Positions 10,818 through 24,400 of a DNA stretch of 64,000 bases are shown piece after piece; position 1 is the first letter of the stretch; every line of letters starts with the position of its first letter. The stretch spans positions 124,001 through 188,000 of the forward strand of contig JAHXHN010000001.1 in NCBI GenBank assembly GCA_025656675.1. The letters run 5' to 3'. This DNA comes from Candidatus Thiodiazotropha sp. (ex Codakia rugifera) (GTDB taxonomy: Bacteria > Pseudomonadota > Gammaproteobacteria > Chromatiales > Chromatiaceae). The translations under genes were made by a program, and so were the position numbers. The notes under the pieces are model-generated. The model saw only the letters and a program-made list of their open reading frames with translations, was not told the DNA's origin and searched no databases.

Positions 10818-11114
10818 TCACGCACCGGCTGCGAAATCAATATCGCTACCTGGCTTGAGACGAACATATGCTTTTTTCCAGTCAGAACGTTTACCGTTCA
10901 CTTGCCCAAAGCGTTTTTGTTTACCTTTGCAATTCACTACCTGCACTTGCTCAACTTCAACCTCAAACAGTTTCTCAACTGCCTTGGCAATTTCCCGCTT
11001 TGTTGCATCTGTAGTAACGCGAAATGTGTACTGCCGATTAGCATCCGCTATTATACTGCTCTTCTCTGATACTACCGGACTCAGAAGAACCTTCATGAGA
11101 CGCTCATTATTCAT
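10818..11114 (-). CDS. rplW: 50S ribosomal protein L23
   Basis: 98 residues with the L23 block [19 protein letters not shown] and a basic loop ([20 protein letters not shown]). L23 is the docking site for trigger factor and SRP at the tunnel exit. Its ATG overlaps the rplD stop (four bases). Confidence 0.97.
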   Translation of the reverse strand: MNNERLMKVLLSPVVSEKSSIIADANRQYTFRVTTDATKREIAKAVEKLFEVEVEQVQVVNCKGKQKRFGQVNGKRSDWKKAYVRLKPGSDIDFAAGA

Positions 11115-11722
11115 GCTAAACGCTCCTCAAGCTTCTTCACTGCACCTTCGGTAACCAACACTTTCTCATAAGCTACCAGACTGACTGGATCGATCTCGTC
11201 AACATCGCGTATATCCACACCATAAAGATTGCGAGATGCCAGATAAAGATTCTCGTCCGGATTTAGCGAGACCACCAATACATCGCTCAAATCCATACCT
11301 TTCAGCTTATCGACCAACTCCTTGGTTTTCGGTTGAGAGACACTTAACTCATCGACGATAACAAGCCTTTCCTGGCGATTTAGCTCAGAAAGAATTGACC
11401 GAATTGCACCACGGTACATCTTACGATTTACCTTTTGAGCGTAGCTGCGAGGGCCAGCAGCAAAATTCACACCGCCACTACGCCAAATAGGGCTTCGACT
11501 GGTACCCGCACGCGCTCTACCAGTACCCTTCTGACGGAAAGGTTTGGCACCACCACCTCTTACTGCAGCACGGTTTTTCTGTGCCTTGGTACCGGCGCGA
11601 GCACTTGCCATATAAGCGGAAACCACTTGGTGTACCAGTGACTCTTTAAACGCTGCGCCGAAGATCTCATCAGAAACCTTTAGTGTTTGAGCGCCTACGG
11701 CTGTTTGTACATTGAGATCCAT
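11111..11722 (-). CDS. rplD: 50S ribosomal protein L4
   Basis: 203 residues starting [23 protein letters not shown] three codons upstream (11731) overlaps the rplC stop; the ATG at 11722 has AAAGGGTGA at good spacing and is preferred. The central arginine/glycine-rich loop ([19 protein letters not shown]) goes into the exit tunnel. In E. coli L4 represses the S10 operon through a leader before rpsJ; here rpsJ follows tuf by six bases, so that leader does not exist. Confidence 0.96.
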   Translation of the reverse strand: MDLNVQTAVGAQTLKVSDEIFGAAFKESLVHQVVSAYMASARAGTKAQKNRAAVRGGGAKPFRQKGTGRARAGTSRSPIWRSGGVNFAAGPRSYAQKVNRKMYRGAIRSILSELNRQERLVIVDELSVSQPKTKELVDKLKGMDLSDVLVVSLNPDENLYLASRNLYGVDIRDVDEIDPVSLVAYEKVLVTEGAVKKLEERLA

Positions 11723-11727
11723 TACTG

Positions 11728-12378
11728 TCACCCTTTATTCTTCATCTTCACAGCGGGAGTGACGATTACATCACCGCCTCTGGAACCAGGTACAGAACCT
11801 CTGACCAACAACAGATTACGTTCTGCATCTACACGCACAACTTCCAGGTTCTGCTGACAACGCTGCACTGCACCCATGTGGCCAGCCATTTTCTTGCCCT
11901 TAAACACACGTCCCGGAGTCTGACATTGTCCGATCGAACCAGGTGCGCGATGCGACAGCGAGTTACCGTGCGTTGCATCCTGGGTACGAAAGTTGTGACG
12001 CTTTACGCCACCCTGAAAACCCTTACCCTGGGAGCGTCCGCGTACATCCACGATCTGTCCAGCCTCGAATTGGTCAGCTTTGATTTCGCCACCCACTTCG
12101 ATACCTTCCATGTCGGATTCTTGTGTGCGAAATTCCCAGACATTACGCCCGGCTTCAACGCCTGCCTTTGCGAAATGTCCAGAAGCAGGCTTATTCACAC
12201 GTGAGGTCTTACGAGATCCGGTGGTTACCTGAACAGCCAAATATCCGTCCCCATCACTACTCTTCAATTGAGTGATACGGTTGGGTTCAACCTCGATTAC
12301 CGTGACAGGTATAGATTCACCCTGTTCGGTAAATACTCGGGTCATTCCTGCCTTCCGGCCGACTACTCCAATCGCCAT
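11728..12378 (-). CDS. rplC: 50S ribosomal protein L3
   Basis: 216 residues. The conserved stretch [20 protein letters not shown] includes the glutamine-containing loop near the peptidyl transferase centre that PrmB methylates in E. coli (Q in TQDATHGNS). Starts [16 protein letters not shown], 11 bases after rpsJ. Confidence 0.98.
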   Translation of the reverse strand: MAIGVVGRKAGMTRVFTEQGESIPVTVIEVEPNRITQLKSSDGDGYLAVQVTTGSRKTSRVNKPASGHFAKAGVEAGRNVWEFRTQESDMEGIEVGGEIKADQFEAGQIVDVRGRSQGKGFQGGVKRHNFRTQDATHGNSLSHRAPGSIGQCQTPGRVFKGKKMAGHMGAVQRCQQNLEVVRVDAERNLLLVRGSVPGSRGGDVIVTPAVKMKNKG

Positions 12379-12389
12379 CGTTCTTAACC

Positions 12390-12701
12390 TCAGTTCAGTT
12401 TGATCTGCACATCGACGCCGGCAGCCAAATCGAGCTTCATCAATGCATCCACAGTCTTGTCAGTTGGCTCAACGATATCGAGCAGACGTTTGTGGGTGCG
12501 AATCTCATATTGATCACGTGCATCCTTATTGACATGCGGTGAAATCAAAATGGTGTATCGCTCGTTTTTTGTCGGCAGTGGAATAGGGCCACGGACATGC
12601 GCACCAGTGCGCTTGGCAGTCTCCACTATTTCACGGGCAGATTGATCAATCAGTCGATGATCAAATGCTTTCAGACGAATTCGTATTCTCTGGTTAGCCA
12701 T
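12390..12701 (-). CDS. rpsJ: 30S ribosomal protein S10 (NusE)
   Basis: 103 residues starting [19 protein letters not shown], with the signature [20 protein letters not shown]. Besides its place in the 30S head, S10 (NusE) works with NusB and NusG in antitermination. It lies six bases after tufA, so it has no separate S10 promoter or leader. Confidence 0.98.
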   Translation of the reverse strand: MANQRIRIRLKAFDHRLIDQSAREIVETAKRTGAHVRGPIPLPTKNERYTILISPHVNKDARDQYEIRTHKRLLDIVEPTDKTVDALMKLDLAAGVDVQIKLN

Positions 12702-12707
12702 TATCTC

Positions 12708-13898
12708 TTACTCGATAATCTTGGATACCACACCGGCACCCACGGTCCGGCCGCCTTCGCGAATCGCAAAGCGCAAGCCGTCTTCCATCGCGATCGGGGC
12801 GATCAGATTCACTACCATCTTCACGTTGTCTCCAGGCATTACCATCTCTACACCTTCTGGCAGATCACAGGCGCCTGTCACGTCTGTCGTACGGAAGTAA
12901 AACTGTGGCCGGTAGTTACTGAAAAACGGGGTGTGTCGTCCACCCTCGTCCTTACTCAATACATACACTTCACACTCAAAATGGGTGTGCGGCGTGATCG
13001 AGCCAGGGTGCGCCAATACCTGTCCGCGCTCTACCTCGTCTCGCTTGGTGCCTCGCAGCAGCACCCCAACATTATCACCAGCCTCACCCTGATCCAGCAG
13101 CTTGCGGAACATCTCCACGCCGGTACAGGTCGTCTTGGTGGTCTCTTTAATACCGACAATCTCGACCTCTTCTCCCACCTTGACTACACCGCGCTCTACA
13201 CGTCCCGTTACCACCGTGCCCCGTCCCGATATCGAGAATACATCCTCGATCGGCATCAGAAAGGCGCCATCCACCGCTCGCTCCGGCTCCGGTATGTAGT
13301 TGTCCAGCGCTTCGATCAGCTTGTCGATTGACTGGCTGCCTATCTCTGAAGTATCACCTTCCAGGGCCTTCAGTGCCGATCCCACGATAATCGGCGTGTC
13401 GTCTCCTGGAAATTCGTAGCTGTCCAGCAGCTCGCGCACTTCCATCTCCACCAGTTCCAGCAGCTCTTCATCGTCCACCATGTCGGCCTTGTTCAGGTAG
13501 ACCACAATGTACGGTACGCCAACCTGACGCGACAGCAGTATGTGCTCCCGGGTTTGCGGCATCGGGCCATCCGCTGCCGATACCACCAGGATCGCTCCGT
13601 CCATCTGCGCTGCACCGGTGATCATGTTCTTCACATAATCAGCATGCCCTGGGCAGTCAACGTGCGCGTAGTGCCGTGTATCTGATTCGTATTCCACATG
13701 CGAGGTCGCTATGGTAATACCACGCTCACGCTCTTCCGGGGCGTTATCTATCTGGTCAAATGCACGCTGCTCACCGCCATATTTGGCCGATTGTACCGTC
13801 GTAATGGCCGCCGTCAGCGTGGTCTTACCATGGTCTACGTGACCGATCGTACCCACATTGACATGCGGCTTTGTGCGTTCGAATTTTTCCTTGGACAC
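12708..13898 (-). CDS. tufA: Elongation factor Tu (copy A, str operon)
   Basis: 396 residues. GTP-binding motifs GHVDHGKT (19-26), DCPGH and NKAD are present, followed by domains II and III. EF-Tu carries aminoacyl-tRNA to the ribosome. It is last of the classical str genes and directly precedes rpsJ. The whole gene matches the second tuf gene (29283-30473) except for one noticed base, at 13851 (30426 in the other copy), a silent change. Confidence 0.98.
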   Translation of the reverse strand: MSKEKFERTKPHVNVGTIGHVDHGKTTLTAAITTVQSAKYGGEQRAFDQIDNAPEERERGITIATSHVEYESDTRHYAHVDCPGHADYVKNMITGAAQMDGAILVVSAADGPMPQTREHILLSRQVGVPYIVVYLNKADMVDDEELLELVEMEVRELLDSYEFPGDDTPIIVGSALKALEGDTSEIGSQSIDKLIEALDNYIPEPERAVDGAFLMPIEDVFSISGRGTVVTGRVERGVVKVGEEVEIVGIKETTKTTCTGVEMFRKLLDQGEAGDNVGVLLRGTKRDEVERGQVLAHPGSITPHTHFECEVYVLSKDEGGRHTPFFSNYRPQFYFRTTDVTGACDLPEGVEMVMPGDNVKMVVNLIAPIAMEDGLRFAIREGGRTVGAGVVSKIIE

Positions 13899-13918
13899 AG
13901 TGCTACCCCTATACCCGT

Positions 13919-16015
13919 TTACTGTTTCTTGATTACGGCATCAGCTATGCTAGCTGGCACCTCTGCGTATTTAGCGAATTCCATGCTGTAATTTGCTCGG
14001 CCCTGTGTGGCTGAGCGTAGATCAGTTGCATAACCGAACATCGCGGACAATGGAACTTCAGCTTTTATCTGTCTTCCTGCCGGCGTGTCATCCATACCCT
14101 GAACAAGCCCACGTCGACTGTTAAGATCGCCCATCACGTCACCCATATACTCTTCAGGTGTAATGACTTCGACCTTCATCATTGGCTCAAGCAAAACTGG
14201 CTTCGATTTTGCCGCACCCTCTTTGAAACACATAGAGCCCGCGATCTTGAATGCCATCTCGCTGGAATCGACATCATGGTACGAACCATCGTAAAGCGTA
14301 ACCTTCACATCCACCATCGGATAACCGGCAATAACACCATTACCCATCGCCTCTTGGATACCCTTATCTACAGCCGGAATGTATTCACGGGGCACGGCGC
14401 CACCGACGATCTCATTCACAAACTCGTAACCGACACCCGCTTCTTGAGGCTCGATACGAAGATAGACATGACCAAACTGACCACGACCACCTGACTGACG
14501 GACAAATTTGCCTTCCTGCTCTATTGATTTGCGGATGGTTTCGCGATAGGCAACCTGCGGTGCACCCACATTCGCCTCAACCTTGAACTCGCGACGCATA
14601 CGATCAACGATAATATCGAGATGCAACTCCCCCATGCCGGAGATGATTGTCTGCCCCGACTCTTCATCAGAGCTTACCCGGAACGAAGGATCTTCCTGGG
14701 CCAGCTTAGAAAGGGCTATACCCATCTTCTCCTGGTCGGTTTTGGTCTTAGGCTCGACAGCTACTGAGATAACAGGCTCCGGGAACTCCATACGTTCCAG
14801 AGTTATCGGCTTGTCCAGAGCACACAAAGTATCACCTGTAGTGACATCCTTAAGACCCACCGCAGCTGCAATATCTCCAGCCAGCACCTCTTTGATCTCT
14901 TCACGAGAGTTGGAGTGCATCTGAAGGATACGTCCGATGCGCTCTTTCTTTCCTTTTACCGGGTTATATACCGTGTCACCTGACTTCAGCGTCCCTGAAT
15001 AGGCCCTGAAAAAAGTGAGCGTACCGACAAATGGATCTGTTGCGACCTTGAAAGCCAAAGCAGCAAACGGGGCACCATCATCCGATGGCCGCTCCTCTTC
15101 TGTCCCATCAGCATCATCCAGCACGCCGGTTATGGCCGGCACATCCAAAGGTGACGGCATCACTTCGATAATCTTATCCAGAACAGCCTGAACACCCTTA
15201 TTCTTAAAGGCCGATCCACAGGTAACCGGAACAATCTCGAGTCGCAGGGTTCTCTCACGCAGACCTGTAAGGATCTCCTCTTCTGAAAGATCACCATCTT
15301 CCAGGTATTTCTCCATTAACTCGTCGGTGCCTTCTGCCGCAGCCTCAACCATATGCTCACGCCACTCGTCACAGGTATCCTGCAGGTCAGCCGGGATATC
15401 GGCATACTCAAACTGAGCACCCATATTCTCCTCACTCCAGACGATTGATTTCATCTTTATGAGGTCGATAACGCCTTTAAAACCCTCTTCAGCACCAACC
15501 GGCACCTGAATAGGAACTGCATTGGCACCAAGACGATCTTTCAAGTGGCCAACCACTCGGAAAAAATCAGCTCCCATACGATCCATCTTGTTGACGAACG
15601 CCATACGGGGCACATTGTATTTATTGGCCTGACGCCAAACAGTCTCGGATTGCGGCTCAACACCGCCGACCGCACACAGCACGAATACAGCGCCATCAAG
15701 CACGCGTAATGAACGCTCCACCTCGATAGTGAAATCTACGTGTCCGGGAGTATCGATGATATTGAAGCGATGCTCAGGAAACTGTTGTCCCATACCGCTC
15801 CAAAAACAGGTCGTGGCTGCTGAGGTAATTGTAATACCCCGCTCTTGCTCCTGCTCCATCCAATCCATGGTAGCCGCACCGTCATGCACCTCACCAATTT
15901 TGTGAGATACGCCAGTATAATAGAGTACGCGCTCAGTCGTCGTCGTCTTACCAGCATCGATGTGCGCCATGATACCGATATTGCGATAGCGCTCGATAGG
16001 AGTTTTCCGTGCCAC
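13919..16015 (-). CDS. fusA: Elongation factor G
   Basis: 698 residues. The G domain starts with AHIDAGKT (17-24); DTPGHVDF and NKMD follow, then domains II-V (the G'' insert included). EF-G moves tRNAs and mRNA after peptide transfer and acts in ribosome recycling. It is 46 bases after rpsG and 20 bases before tufA. Confidence 0.98.
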   Translation of the reverse strand: MARKTPIERYRNIGIMAHIDAGKTTTTERVLYYTGVSHKIGEVHDGAATMDWMEQEQERGITITSAATTCFWSGMGQQFPEHRFNIIDTPGHVDFTIEVERSLRVLDGAVFVLCAVGGVEPQSETVWRQANKYNVPRMAFVNKMDRMGADFFRVVGHLKDRLGANAVPIQVPVGAEEGFKGVIDLIKMKSIVWSEENMGAQFEYADIPADLQDTCDEWREHMVEAAAEGTDELMEKYLEDGDLSEEEILTGLRERTLRLEIVPVTCGSAFKNKGVQAVLDKIIEVMPSPLDVPAITGVLDDADGTEEERPSDDGAPFAALAFKVATDPFVGTLTFFRAYSGTLKSGDTVYNPVKGKKERIGRILQMHSNSREEIKEVLAGDIAAAVGLKDVTTGDTLCALDKPITLERMEFPEPVISVAVEPKTKTDQEKMGIALSKLAQEDPSFRVSSDEESGQTIISGMGELHLDIIVDRMRREFKVEANVGAPQVAYRETIRKSIEQEGKFVRQSGGRGQFGHVYLRIEPQEAGVGYEFVNEIVGGAVPREYIPAVDKGIQEAMGNGVIAGYPMVDVKVTLYDGSYHDVDSSEMAFKIAGSMCFKEGAAKSKPVLLEPMMKVEVITPEEYMGDVMGDLNSRRGLVQGMDDTPAGRQIKAEVPLSAMFGYATDLRSATQGRANYSMEFAKYAEVPASIADAVIKKQ

Positions 16016-16061
16016 GTTACAAACCTGTTTTTAAAGAGCTAAGTTAGGGTTAATGGATCGC

Positions 16062-16541
<480 letters not shown>

Positions 16542-16576
16542 TCAAACTCGTTGAATAATGTCTGACCAGCAGACCA

Positions 16577-16951
16577 CTAACCTTTCGGACGCTTAGCGCC
16601 GTACTTGGATCGACCTTGACGTCGCTTCTCGACACCCGAGGTATCAAGACTGCCACGCACCACATGATAACGAACACCAGGCAAGTCCTTCACACGACCA
16701 CCGCGAATAAGCACCACAGAGTGCTCCTGCAGATTGTGCCCTTCACCACCGATATAACTCGATACCTCGTAGCCATTGGTCAACCTGACACGCGCAACCT
16801 TACGCAGTGCAGAGTTTGGCTTTTTAGGTGTCGTAGTATAGACACGAGTACACACGCCACGCCGTTGCGGGCAGGACTCCAGTGCCGGCACATTACTCTT
16901 TTGGACTTTACGTTTCCTGGGCTTACGCACCAGCTGGTTAATTGTCGCCAT
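16577..16951 (-). CDS. rpsL: 30S ribosomal protein S12
   Basis: 124 residues. The PNSALRK loop (streptomycin-related lysine) and [13 protein letters not shown] (modified aspartate region) are intact, so the protein is of the streptomycin-sensitive form. First gene of the str operon, with a leader of about 190 bases from the promoter at 17152-17180. The site CTGGAGACGGAATAG precedes the ATG. Confidence 0.98.
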   Translation of the reverse strand: MATINQLVRKPRKRKVQKSNVPALESCPQRRGVCTRVYTTTPKKPNSALRKVARVRLTNGYEVSSYIGGEGHNLQEHSVVLIRGGRVKDLPGVRYHVVRGSLDTSGVEKRRQGRSKYGAKRPKG

Positions 16952-17040
16952 CTATTCCGTCTCCAGGGACGTGATGTTTGCTATATGCACAAAAAAAACC
17001 GGAGAAACCGAATCCTTCCTGTTGCAGTTACACAACAAAA

Positions 17041-17058
17041 AGAGAATGCATTTTCTCT
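17041..17058 (-). promoter_or_regulatory. Small hairpin with U-tract in the rpsL leader
   Basis: In the str leader AGAGAA and TTCTCT (17053-17058 with 17041-17046) can pair around AATGCA and are followed by TTTTGTTGTG. This looks like a weak terminator or attenuator. The stem is short and AU-rich, so function is doubtful. Confidence 0.3.
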
Positions 17059-17113
17059 GGCTAAAATAACCTTACCCAACAACGTCTTAGTCGACGATTT
17101 GAGTGACAGAAAC

Positions 17114-17139
17114 GACAGGCCGGCATAGGCCGGCCTGTC
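17114..17139 (-). promoter_or_regulatory. Strong GC hairpin downstream of rpoC, at the 5' end of the str transcript
   Basis: GACAGGCCGG and CCGGCCTGTC form a perfect 10-bp stem with a 6-base loop (both strands). It lies after the rpoC stop but just downstream of the predicted str transcription start (about 17145). It could therefore end rpoBC transcripts (followed only by GTTTCTGT, a poor U-tract) or cap and stabilise the 5' end of the str mRNA. Which one cannot be decided from sequence. Confidence 0.6.
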
Positions 17140-17151
17140 TAAGGAGCGCGC

Positions 17152-17180
17152 ATTCTATGCTTGCTCTATCCTGTTGTCAA
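17152..17180 (-). promoter_or_regulatory. Consensus sigma-70 promoter of the str operon
   Basis: On the minus strand TTGACA (17175-17180), 17 bases, then TAGAAT (17152-17157), followed by GCGCGC. The -35 box is perfect and the -10 box has five of six consensus bases; the GC-rich discriminator is typical of promoters under stringent control. It lies between the rpoC stop (17212) and rpsL and would drive rpsL-rpsG-fusA-tufA and probably the S10-spc-alpha genes behind them. Confidence 0.85.
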
Positions 17181-17211
17181 GAGACTGTAACGATATACTC
17201 CCCGAAACAGG

Positions 17212-20200
17212 TCATTCAGTCTCAGGGGTGTTGAGCGCTTCTTTAAATGCCTGCTCAACTTCTTCCACAACAAGCTCTGGTTTAGCCTCAGGCTCCATCA
17301 GCTCCTCATGACGCCTACGTCTACGATCATTGTGGAAGGAAAGACCGGTACCCGAGGGTATCAGACGTCCAACAATCACGTTCTCCTTCAGACCATGCAG
17401 ACGATCTGACAGGCCACGCACCGCAGCTTCAGTCAATACGCGTGTAGTCTCCTGGAAAGAGGCGGCTGAAATAAACGATTCAGTGGCCAGTGACGCTTTT
17501 GTGATGCCCAGCAATAGCGGCGTGTACAGTGCCGGATGCTTACTCTCTGCACGAAGCTTCTCAGCTTCTTCCAGCAGTGCAGACTTCTCTACCTGCTCTC
17601 CTTTCAGGAAGTGGCTGTCACCCGTAGCTGTCACCTCGACCTTGCGCAACATCTGCCGGATGATGACTTCAATGTGCTTATCATTGATCTTTACACCCTG
17701 CAGACGATAGACGTCCTGAATTTCCTTCACCAGGTACTCAGCCAGATCCGTGACGCCTTTCAAACGCAAAATGTCGTGGGGATTGAGCTCTCCATCTGAG
17801 ATCATCTCACCCTTTTCTACATGTTCACCCTCGAACACATTCACATGCCGCCATTTCGGGATCAGCTCTTCATGCTGCTCACCCTCAGAATCGGTAATAA
17901 TAAGGCGCTGCTTACCTTTGGTGTCCTTACCAAAACTCACAGTACCTGTTGCTTCAGCCAAAATCGCCGGATCCTTCGGTTTACGCGCCTCAAACAGGTC
18001 TGCCACACGGGGCAAACCACCGGTGATATCACGGGTCTTGGATGACTCCTGTGGAATGCGAGCAAGTACGTCACCCACACCCACTGCAGCGCTATCCTGC
18101 ACGTTAACCACCGCATTAGCGGGTAGGTAGTAGTGAGCAGGAATATCGGTACCAGCAATATTGAGGTCCTTACCTTTATTATCAACGAGCTTGACCATTG
18201 GCCGGATATCTTTTCCAGCCGGTGGACGCTGCTTGGGATCGATGACCTCAAGTGAACTCAGCCCGGTAACCTCATCGGTCTTCTTCTGTACTGTAACGCC
18301 ATCGACAAATTCATCGAAACGCAGTACGCCGGCAACTTCGGTGATAACCGGATGGGTGTGTGGATCCCAGTTGGCGACAATCTGTCCACCATCAACCGCG
18401 CTTCCATCTTCAACCTGCAACGTGGCTCCATAAGGGACCTTATAGCGCTCACGCTCACGCCCGACATCATCTACGATGGTCAACTCACCGGAGCGGGAGG
18501 TCGCAACCAAATGACCGCTTGAATGCTTTACAGTCTTAATATTGTGCAGTTTTGCGATACCAGCAGACTTCACCTGAATATTGTTGACTGCTGCAGAACG
18601 AGAGGCTGCACCACCGATGTGGAAGGTGCGCATCGTAAGCTGTGTACCCGGCTCACCAATTGACTGAGCAGCGATGACACCCACCGATTCACCCATATTG
18701 ACCTGATGGCCACGCGCCAGATCACGTCCATAGCACTTTGCGCAGACACCAACCTTGGCGTTACAGGTAATAGCGGAACGCACCACTACCTGGTCCACAC
18801 CCGCAGACTCTAGTATGTCTACCCATTGTTCATCAAACAGCACACCACCTTCACAGACCACCTCGTCGCTTCCAGGCTGGTAGACAGGAACTGCCGTGAC
18901 CCGCCCTAGAATACGCTCGCGGAGCGGCTCTACCACATCACCACCCTCGATGATGGGTTGCATCAATAGTCCATCATCCGTTCCACAATCCTCTTCCAAC
19001 ACCACCATATCCTGTGCCACATCGACCAGACGTCGGGTCAAGTATCCTGAGTTGGCTGTTTTCAATGCAGTATCGGCCAAACCTTTACGAGCACCGTGGG
19101 TGGAGATGAAGTATTGCAGAACGTCGAGACCTTCACGGAAATTGGCGGTGATCGGCGTTTCGATGATGGAACCGTCCGGCTTGGCCATCAGGCCACGCAT
19201 ACCCGCCAATTGACGAATCTGTGCGGCAGAACCACGAGCACCGGAATCGGCCATCATGTAGACGGAATTGAAGGAGTCCTGCTCGACCACATTGCCATCA
19301 CGGTCAGTCACCTTCTCTTTGCCCAACTTACCCATCATGGCCTTTGCTACCTGATCATTTGTATGCGACCAGATATCGACAACTTTATTATATCGTTCAC
19401 CATTGGTTACAAGGCCGGATGTATACTGATTCTCGATCTCCTTCACTTCCGTTTCGGCACGAGCCAGTATTTCACCCTTCTCTTCAGGAACCACCATGTC
19501 ATTTGAGCAGAAGGAGACAGCGGCACGTGTTGCATAGCGAAAACCCATGTACATGAGCTGATCGGCGAAGATGACCGTATCCTTCAAACCAAGTCTGCGA
19601 TAGCAGGCATTGATAAGATTTGAGATCGACTTCTTACCCATTGCCTGGTCGACAAGAGCGAATGGCAGACCATCAGGGACCACATCAAAGACGAGCGTAC
19701 GCCCAATGGTGGTATTGATAATTCGGACAGACTCACTGAGATTTCCATCCTCATCCAGTACCACCTCTTTCATGCGCACTTTGACACGTGCCTGTAGATC
19801 AGCATGACCCGACTCATAGGCCCGCTTCGCTTCTTTCACGTCAGCGTATACAGAGCCCTCGCCCTTGGCGTTAACCCGATCACGGGTCATGAAGTAGAGA
19901 CCAAGCACCACGTCTTGTGATGGTACGATGATTGGATCACCATTGGCCGGAGAAAGAATATTGTTGGTAGCCATCATGAGGCTGCGTGCCTCTAGCTGTG
20001 CCTCGAGTGACAGTGGCACATGGACCGCCATCTGGTCACCATCAAAATCGGCGTTGAAGGCTGTACAAACCAAAGGATGGAGCTGAATGGCCTTACCTTC
20101 GATAAGTACCGGTTCAAAGGCCTGAATACCGAGTCGATGCAGAGTAGGCGCACGGTTGAGCATAACCGGATGCTCACGAATCACCTCTTCCAGGATATCC

Positions 20201-21426
20201 CACACATCACCGGTACCGCGTTCCACCAATTTCTTGGCGGCCTTGATAGTCGTAGCCAACCCACGCAACTGCAGTTTGCTGAAGATGAACGGCTTAAACA
20301 GCTCCAGTGCCATCCGCTTGGGCAAACCACACTGATGTAGTTTCAAGGTCGGGCCGACCACGATAACTGAACGTCCTGAATAGTCGACACGTTTACCCAG
20401 CAGGTTTTGACGGAAGCGACCCTGCTTGCCTTTGATCATGTCTGCCAGGGACTTCAAAGGACGACGATTGGTACCGGTAATGGCACGACCGCGGCGTCCG
20501 TTATCCAGCAAGGCATCCACCGACTCCTGCAGCATACGTTTCTCATTGCGCACAATGATATCCGGTGCATTGAGGTCAAGCAGTCGTTTCAGACGATTGT
20601 TGCGATTGATAACCCGACGATAGAGGTCATTCAGGTCAGAGGTAGCAAATCGTCCACCATCCAATGGCACCAAAGGCCTTAACTCGGGCGGCAGTACCGG
20701 CAGTACAGTCATCACCATCCACTCAGGCCGGTTACCCGACTCATTGAGGGATTCAAGCAATTTGAGTCGCTTGGTGAATTTTTTGATTTTAGTCTCTGAA
20801 TTGGTACCGTCGATCTCTTCACGCAGGCGCTTTATCTCCTCCGGAATATCAATGGTCTTTAAAAGTTCGTAGACCGCCTCGGCACCCATCCTGGCATCAA
20901 ACTCGTCTCCATTCTCCTCGATAGCATCCAGGTATTGCTCATCGGTAAGCAGCTGACCACGTTCCAGAGGCGTCATGCCGGGATCGACCACGACAAAGGA
21001 TTCGAAGTAGAGCACCCGTTCGATATCACGCAAGGTCATATCCATCAACAGACCAATGCGTGACGGCAATGATTTTAGGAACCAGATATGCGCAACTGGA
21101 CTGGCAAGCTCAATGTGGCCCATACGCTCACGACGGACCTTGGCCAGGGTTACCTCGACACCGCACTTCTCACACACCACACCGCGATGCTTGAGTCGTT
21201 TGTATTTACCACAGAGACACTCGTAATCGCTTACCGGACCAAAAATCTTGGCGCAGAACAAACCATCCCGCTCTGGTTTGAAAGTACGGTAGTTGATGGT
21301 CTCCGGCTTCTTGACTTCGCCATAGGACCAGGAACGGATCATGTCCGGCGATGCCAAACCGATGCGGATGGCATCGAAGTCTTCGGTCTGACCCTGCTGC
21401 TTAAGAATATTCAGTAGATCTTTCAA
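17212..21426 (-). CDS. rpoC: RNA polymerase beta-prime subunit
   Basis: 1404 residues, close to the E. coli 1407. The N-terminal zinc-binding motif (CLCGKYK...CEKCG, about 70-90), the catalytic NADFDGDQM with three magnesium-binding aspartates (about 457-465), the bridge helix/trigger loop region and the second zinc site ([13 protein letters not shown]) are all visible. It follows rpoB by 42 bases. Confidence 0.99.
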   Translation of the reverse strand: MKDLLNILKQQGQTEDFDAIRIGLASPDMIRSWSYGEVKKPETINYRTFKPERDGLFCAKIFGPVSDYECLCGKYKRLKHRGVVCEKCGVEVTLAKVRRERMGHIELASPVAHIWFLKSLPSRIGLLMDMTLRDIERVLYFESFVVVDPGMTPLERGQLLTDEQYLDAIEENGDEFDARMGAEAVYELLKTIDIPEEIKRLREEIDGTNSETKIKKFTKRLKLLESLNESGNRPEWMVMTVLPVLPPELRPLVPLDGGRFATSDLNDLYRRVINRNNRLKRLLDLNAPDIIVRNEKRMLQESVDALLDNGRRGRAITGTNRRPLKSLADMIKGKQGRFRQNLLGKRVDYSGRSVIVVGPTLKLHQCGLPKRMALELFKPFIFSKLQLRGLATTIKAAKKLVERGTGDVWDILEEVIREHPVMLNRAPTLHRLGIQAFEPVLIEGKAIQLHPLVCTAFNADFDGDQMAVHVPLSLEAQLEARSLMMATNNILSPANGDPIIVPSQDVVLGLYFMTRDRVNAKGEGSVYADVKEAKRAYESGHADLQARVKVRMKEVVLDEDGNLSESVRIINTTIGRTLVFDVVPDGLPFALVDQAMGKKSISNLINACYRRLGLKDTVIFADQLMYMGFRYATRAAVSFCSNDMVVPEEKGEILARAETEVKEIENQYTSGLVTNGERYNKVVDIWSHTNDQVAKAMMGKLGKEKVTDRDGNVVEQDSFNSVYMMADSGARGSAAQIRQLAGMRGLMAKPDGSIIETPITANFREGLDVLQYFISTHGARKGLADTALKTANSGYLTRRLVDVAQDMVVLEEDCGTDDGLLMQPIIEGGDVVEPLRERILGRVTAVPVYQPGSDEVVCEGGVLFDEQWVDILESAGVDQVVVRSAITCNAKVGVCAKCYGRDLARGHQVNMGESVGVIAAQSIGEPGTQLTMRTFHIGGAASRSAAVNNIQVKSAGIAKLHNIKTVKHSSGHLVATSRSGELTIVDDVGRERERYKVPYGATLQVEDGSAVDGGQIVANWDPHTHPVITEVAGVLRFDEFVDGVTVQKKTDEVTGLSSLEVIDPKQRPPAGKDIRPMVKLVDNKGKDLNIAGTDIPAHYYLPANAVVNVQDSAAVGVGDVLARIPQESSKTRDITGGLPRVADLFEARKPKDPAILAEATGTVSFGKDTKGKQRLIITDSEGEQHEELIPKWRHVNVFEGEHVEKGEMISDGELNPHDILRLKGVTDLAEYLVKEIQDVYRLQGVKINDKHIEVIIRQMLRKVEVTATGDSHFLKGEQVEKSALLEEAEKLRAESKHPALYTPLLLGITKASLATESFISAASFQETTRVLTEAAVRGLSDRLHGLKENVIVGRLIPSGTGLSFHNDRRRRRHEELMEPEAKPELVVEEVEQAFKEALNTPETE

Positions 21427-21468
21427 GATCGTCTCTCCTGCATTCGGTTACTGACCTGAGTCAGTGCC

Positions 21469-24400
21469 TCAGTCCTGTTCCAATTCGATATTGATGGCCA
21501 GAGAACGTATCTCCTTGACCAGCACGTTGAATGACTCGGGCATGCCGGCCTCCATTTGATGGTTGCCATCCACGATGTTTTTATACATCCGGGTACGCCC
21601 GACGACATCGTCAGACTTGACGGTAAGCATCTCCTGCAAGGTATAAGCAGCACCGTATGCCTCCAACGCCCAGACTTCCATCTCACCGAAACGTTGTCCG
21701 CCAAACTGGGCCTTTCCACCCAGTGGCTGCTGCGTCACCAAACTGTAAGGACCGGTCGATCGAGCATGCATCTTGTCATCCACCAAGTGGTTGAGTTTTA
21801 GCATGTACATGTAGCCAACCGTCACCTCACGTTCAAATGTGTCACCGGTACGGCCATCAAAAAGTCTGCACTGGCCACTTTCCGGCAATCCTGCCAGCGC
21901 CAGCATCTGTTTCACTTCAGTTTCATGGGCGCCATCAAATACCGGCGTTGCCATCGGTACACCGCTTTTGAGATTCTGGCACATGGCCACCACCTCTTCA
22001 TCGGTCATCGAGTCGATATCCTCTTTCTTACCGCTGGTGTTATAGACCTTGTCAAGAAAACCACGCAATTCAGCCATCTTATTCTTGGCATCCAGCATTG
22101 CACCGATACGGCGACCGACCCCCTTGGCTGCAAACCCCAGATGGGTCTCGAGTACCTGGCCCACATTCATACGTGAAGGTACACCAAGCGGATTAAGTAC
22201 AATATCCACCGGTTCACCGAATTCATCGAACGGCATATCCTCTACCGGTACGATTGTGGAAATAACACCCTTGTTACCGTGACGTCCTGCCATCTTGTCA
22301 CCTGGCTGAACACGACGTTTGACTGCCACATAGACCTTGACCATTTTCAACACGCCGGGTGCCAAATCGTCCCCGGCTGTCAATTTGCGTTTCTTCTCTT
22401 CGTACTTGTCCCGGAAAGATTCACGCTGAGCCCTGATCTGCTCGGCAATCGCCTCCAGCTGTGTGGCTGACTCCTCATTACGCAGACGGATTTCCAGCCA
22501 CTTGTCACGCTCGATGTCTGTAAGATAGTTTTTGGTAACCTTGGTGCCAGCCTTGATCTGGTTGGGTCCAGCATCAACGACCTTGCCCACAAGCATCTTT
22601 TCAACACGCTGAAAGGTATCCTCTTCCATGATACGCAGTTGATCATCGAGATCCTTACGGACACGATCCAATTCAACCTGTTCTATCTGTAGTGCCCGGA
22701 CATCTTTTTCCACACCATCACGGGTAAATACCTGGACATCGATCACAGTCCCGACCATACCGGATGAGACACGCAGTGAAGTGTCTTTTACGTCAGAGGC
22801 TTTCTCACCAAAAATGGCACGCAGCAACTTCTCTTCAGGCGTCAGCTGAGATTCACCTTTGGGTGTAACCTTACCCACCAGGATATCCCCTTCACGTACC
22901 TCTGCACCGATATAGACAATGCCTGACTCATCCAACTTGGAGAGCGCAGCCTCACCCACATTCGGGATATCACCGGTGATCTCTTCCGGACCCAGTTTGG
23001 TATCACGAGCCATGCAGGTCATCTCTTCGATGTGGATCGAGGTGAAACGATCCTCCTGTACCACTCGCTCGGAAATCAGGATTGAATCCTCAAAGTTGTA
23101 GCCATTCCAAGGCATGAATGCGACACGCAGATTCTGTCCAAGTGCCAGTTCACCCATGTCTGTAGAAGGCCCATCAGCCAACACATCACCCCGAGCGATC
23201 ACGTCATGCACGTCAACCAGCGGGCGCTGATTGATACAGGTATTTTGATTGGACCGGGTGTACTTGGTCAGATTGTAGATATCGACGCCAGGTTCACCTG
23301 CCTCAGTCTCATTATCATTAACACGCACAACGATACGGGCGGCGTCAACCGACTCAATCACACCACCACGGGTCGCCACCACTGTGACACCTGAATCGAC
23401 GGCAACCACACGTTCGATGCCGGTACCAACCAATGGCTTTTCTGCTCGCAACACAGGAACAGCCTGGCGTTGCATGTTGGATCCCATCAAAGCTCGGTTG
23501 GCATCGTCATGTTCCAAAAATGGTATCAGAGAAGCTGCCACAGAGACGATCTGCTTCGGTGAAACGTCGATATACTGCACCTTATCCGGGGCAGAAAGTG
23601 TGAATTCATTTTGAAATCGTGACGAGACCAGCTCATCCGCCAGTTTTCCTTTCGAATCCAGCGTCGCATTGGCCTGAGCAATGACGAATCGCCCCTCTTC
23701 AATAGCTGAGAGATAGTCGATCTGATCAGTAACCTTGCTGTTTTCAACCTTACGGTACGGTGTTTCGAGAAAACCGTAACGATTGGTTCGTGAGTAGACC
23801 GCGAGGGAGTTGATCAAACCGATATTCGGTCCCTCAGGCGTCTCGATAGGACAGACTCGACCGTAGTGTGTTGGATGAACATCGCGCACCTCAAAGCCGG
23901 CACGCTCACGGGCCAGACCACCTGGACCCAGCGCTGAAACCCGGCGCTTGTGAGTTACCTCGGAAAGTGGATTATTCTGGTCCATGAACTGAGACAGTTG
24001 ACTGGAACCGAAAAACTCTTTGATGGCGGCAGAGACAGGTTTTGCGTTGATCATTTCCTGGGGCATCAGCCCTTCGGATTCAGCCTGGGTCAGACGCTCC
24101 TTAACAGCCCGTTCAACGCGTACAAGACCCACACGAAATTGATTCTCCGCCATCTCGCCGACACAACGGATACGGCGATTACCCAAATGATCGATATCAT
24201 CCACCACACCGTTTCCATCACGGATATTGATCAGTTCTCTGAGAACATCGACTATGTCCTCTTTGGACAGCACACCTTCGCCGACCTCATCCTCACGACT
24301 CAACCGGCGATTGAACTTCATACGACCGACTGCAGAAAGATCGTAGCGATCCGGCGTAAAAAAGAGATTATTAAAAAGATTCTGTGCAGCTTCCTTAGTG

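Noticed and set aside
12597-13331. Open frame of 244 codons on the plus strand opposite tufA, repeated opposite tufB
   Set aside because: It is the antisense shadow of a highly biased gene; no known family, no ribosome binding site, and the same frame appears wherever tuf is present.
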